DNA from: Candidatus Caldarchaeum sp.
GTDB taxonomy: Archaea; Thermoproteota; Nitrososphaeria_A; Caldarchaeales; Caldarchaeaceae
NCBI GenBank assembly: GCA_025054515.1
Contig: JANWZT010000050.1
Span: 1-8,506 of the forward strand
Length of the DNA stretch: 8,506 bases
Direction: 5' to 3'
Shown piece after piece: positions 7,174-8,506 of this stretch (its first letter is position 1; every line of letters starts with the position of its first letter). Under the pieces are notes generated by a model that ran no database searches, was not told the DNA's origin, and saw only the letters and a list, made by a program, of their open reading frames with translations. Both the position numbers and the translations under genes were made by a program.

Positions 7174-7612
7174 CCAGTTTCTCGAATTCTTCAAGCGTCT
7201 TCTCTTGATTTGGTTCAACGGAACCCGGACGCAACTTTCTCACCTTCTCCAAACTTTCCCTCCATCCGTTCTTCTCTTCAGCCATCAAGTAAGCAGTCAA
7301 AACCATTCCGGTACGTCCAAGGCCCGCGAGGCAGTGGACCAGAACTTTCTCCCCTCCGTTCACAAGTTTTCGGAGGGTTTTCACGATCTCTTGGATTTTG
7401 CCCGGGTCTGCGGGCTGATGGTCCTGCAGGGGGAAATGAAAATATTTGATGTCGCTTCCGTCGAGCAGTTTACCGGGTAAGGGGTTTTCGGTCAAGCTGA
7501 CTATAGCGGTTATGCCAATTTTGCGGAGATAAGTGATGTGTTTTCTGGTGCTCGGCAAACCGCTCGCCGCAACATCATCGGTTACCATCGAGAAATTGGG
7601 CGGCCTTTCCAT
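7157..7612 (-). CDS. Dual-specificity/tyrosine protein phosphatase, DUSP23 (VHZ)-like
   Basis: This small cysteine-dependent phosphatase removes phosphate from Tyr (and perhaps Ser/Thr) residues. Counted from the longer GTG start at 7648, it has the P-loop HCLAGLGRTG (nucleophile C106, R112), a candidate general-acid aspartate in FPLQDHQPADP (D76 or D81), and LRPGSVEPNQEKT, the Q-loop region that closes the fold. The ATG at 7612 (residue 13 of the longer form, giving 151 aa) is preferred because it begins MERPPNFS, which lines up with the start of human DUSP23 (a 150-aa protein beginning MGVQPPNFSW, from memory). DUSP23 shares the SLTE, VHC-x5-RTG and LRPGS motifs; the archaeal SsoPTP group is also close. 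Neither start has a clear ribosome-binding site. No signal peptide or membrane segment is visible. It lies 39 bases downstream of the ParB-like gene on the same strand, probably in one operon, and its 3' end overlaps hel308. Physiological substrates cannot be inferred. Confidence 0.88.
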   Translation of the reverse strand: MERPPNFSMVTDDVAASGLPSTRKHITYLRKIGITAIVSLTENPLPGKLLDGSDIKYFHFPLQDHQPADPGKIQEIVKTLRKLVNGGEKVLVHCLAGLGRTGMVLTAYLMAEEKNGWRESLEKVRKLRPGSVEPNQEKTLEEFEKLVRLGF

Positions 7613-7651
7613 GAAAAACCCTTGAATTTTCCTTAGGATTCCGGGCACAGG

Positions 7652-8386
7652 TTATCTAGAGAGAACCGTTTTTACAAATTTTTCGGTTTTTTCGTCATGT
7701 TCGGAGCGAATGCTTGAGGCTCCTTCTTCGTCGATGTCAAGGACGATGGCCCTGATTTTTTCGTAACCCAGTTTGTTGACTAAAGCGTTGAAAATCTTCG
7801 CGCCGCTGACCAGCTCAAATAACCCGTTCTCCATCGGCCTCACTATTACAGGTCCTAGAATCTCCGCGAACTGAGCCAAAACTTCGTACTCCTCCTCCGA
7901 AACGGAAACTCCCAAAGCCGGAGGAACAACAACTTTCCCGACCGGTATCTCGACGACTGCCCCCACAACGTTACCCACTAAGACTTCGGCCTTTTCGGAC
8001 CTCCATTCATTCAGCATCAACCGGTCTTTCTCTCCAAAATATCCATGCCACCACTTCAAGCTTTCCAAAATTAGCCGCTCCATCTCCGAGGCAATCTGGC
8101 CCTGTTCACCCGCTACCCTATCGTTGGACAAAACCAGCAAAAGGGTTTTCTTCGTAGGCTCCGTGGTTTTTTCCGACTTCATCAGAAGCTGGGGCCTCAC
8201 CGCCGTCAGTATCACGTCCATGAATACCTGATTTCCCGATTTGTCCGACCCGAGGTTTATTCTGACGGAGAGCCGGTCTTTTCCTTTGAGCTTTTCGAGG
8301 AGATAGTCGCGGAGCCTTTCATACATCACCATCGTGTAAATGAACTGGCCGAGCTTCGATTCGAATTCGTCGAACCCGTAGCTCAT
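7652..8386 (-). CDS. Unrecognised protein with a ParB/sulfiredoxin-like C-terminal region
   Basis: This is a 244-aa soluble protein whose full-length family I do not recognise. Residues about 163-225 resemble the ParB N-terminal (sulfiredoxin-fold) domain in order of elements: a helix (EEEYEVLAQFAEI), a strand GPVIVRP, a turn and strand NGLFELVSG, a helix AKIFNALVNKLG, then a strand RAIVLDID followed by acidic residues. In ParB the segment after the second strand is usually GERRxRA. Here it is GAKIFNA, so the arginines of the CTP/nuclease motif are missing, and a structural or DNA/protein-binding role is more likely than canonical ParB activity. The N-terminal 160 residues are mixed alpha/beta, with a helical start (YERLRDYLLEKLKG), hydrophobic strands (KTLLLVLS, KAEVLVG) and a WWHGYFGEKDR motif. 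The ATG directly abuts the TAG of the upstream gene (8389-8387), and the stop lies just before the phosphatase gene. That spacing supports a co-transcribed minus-strand unit. The gene is well supported; the fold assignment is tentative. Confidence 0.85.
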   Translation of the reverse strand: MSYGFDEFESKLGQFIYTMVMYERLRDYLLEKLKGKDRLSVRINLGSDKSGNQVFMDVILTAVRPQLLMKSEKTTEPTKKTLLLVLSNDRVAGEQGQIASEMERLILESLKWWHGYFGEKDRLMLNEWRSEKAEVLVGNVVGAVVEIPVGKVVVPPALGVSVSEEEYEVLAQFAEILGPVIVRPMENGLFELVSGAKIFNALVNKLGYEKIRAIVLDIDEEGASSIRSEHDEKTEKFVKTVLSR

Positions 8387-8506
8387 CTAGGGGGCCTTCT
8401 CTATGTACTTGAGAGCGCCGATTTGGATGGAGTTGTGGTGGATATAGGTGTATTCGTCGGAGACGGGCATCAACGTCGCTTCGCATACGGGGAGGCTTGG
8501 TTCGGG
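8387..8506 (-). CDS. C-terminal end of an unidentified protein (5' end outside the window)
   Basis: The minus strand is open from the window edge to TAG at 8389-8387 and encodes 39 residues, beginning PEPSLPVCEATLMPVSDE and ending IQIGALKYIEKAP. Codons are rich in C or G at the third position, as in the neighbouring genes. The stop codon is followed immediately by the ATG of the ParB-like gene (TAGATG), the sort of junction seen in tightly coupled archaeal operons. The tail contains a Tyr/His-rich stretch (YTYIHHNS) but no motif that I can assign to a family. It is the earliest visible gene of the minus-strand unit that runs on to the phosphatase. Confidence 0.75.
   Translation of the reverse strand, partial: PEPSLPVCEATLMPVSDEYTYIHHNSIQIGALKYIEKAP

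Noticed and set aside
7174..7230. Pyrimidine-rich stretch after the hel308 stop as a terminator
   Set aside because: There is no long T-run or stable hairpin, and the bases are coding for the phosphatase on the other strand.

Overview
The window looks like part of an archaeal chromosome, most likely from the TACK/Thermoproteota side (a Caldarchaeales/Aigarchaeota-, Bathyarchaeia- or Nitrososphaeria-like organism). That placement is inference. It rests on a complete archaeal replication cluster (Gins23, MCM, Hel308), an archaeal-type threonine synthase, TATA boxes about 25-30 nt upstream of start codons with almost no leader, TTG/GTG starts, and no bacterial-type promoters. Coding density is very high: the longest non-coding gap is about 115 bases. 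I see no tRNA, rRNA, CRISPR array or mobile element.

Layout. (i) Positions 1-103 hold the 3' end of an unidentified plus-strand gene, converging on the next gene with a 2-base gap. (ii) Positions 106 to about 1342 (minus) hold threonine synthase. Its N-terminal zinc ribbon is present in frame but has no usable in-frame start codon, which points to a one-base frame problem near 1320. (iii) Positions 1382-2389 (minus) hold a flavoprotein of the geranylgeranyl reductase superfamily. (iv) Positions 2390-2504 are a divergent promoter region. (v) Positions 2505-7173 (plus) hold a three-gene replication operon, gins23-mcm-hel308, with both junctions overlapping as ATGA. (vi) Positions 7157-7612 (minus) hold a small cysteine phosphatase resembling DUSP23/VHZ and overlapping the 3' end of hel308 by 17 bases. 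(vii) Positions 7652-8386 (minus) hold an unrecognised protein with a ParB/sulfiredoxin-like C-terminal region. (viii) Positions 8387-8506 hold the 3' end of another minus-strand gene whose stop codon abuts the next start (TAG-ATG).

How the genes work together. The central operon encodes two parts of the archaeal CMG replicative helicase (GINS subunit and MCM motor) plus Hel308, a 3'-5' helicase linked to stalled-fork processing. Translational coupling suggests joint supply of fork-progression and fork-rescue functions. The flanking minus-strand genes are metabolic on the left (threonine synthesis; isoprenoid or flavin redox) and, on the right, a compact run of regulatory or unknown genes ending in the phosphatase. 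The items most worth follow-up are the thrC N-terminal anomaly, the ParB-like unknown with its neighbours, and the coupling of hel308 to the CMG genes.
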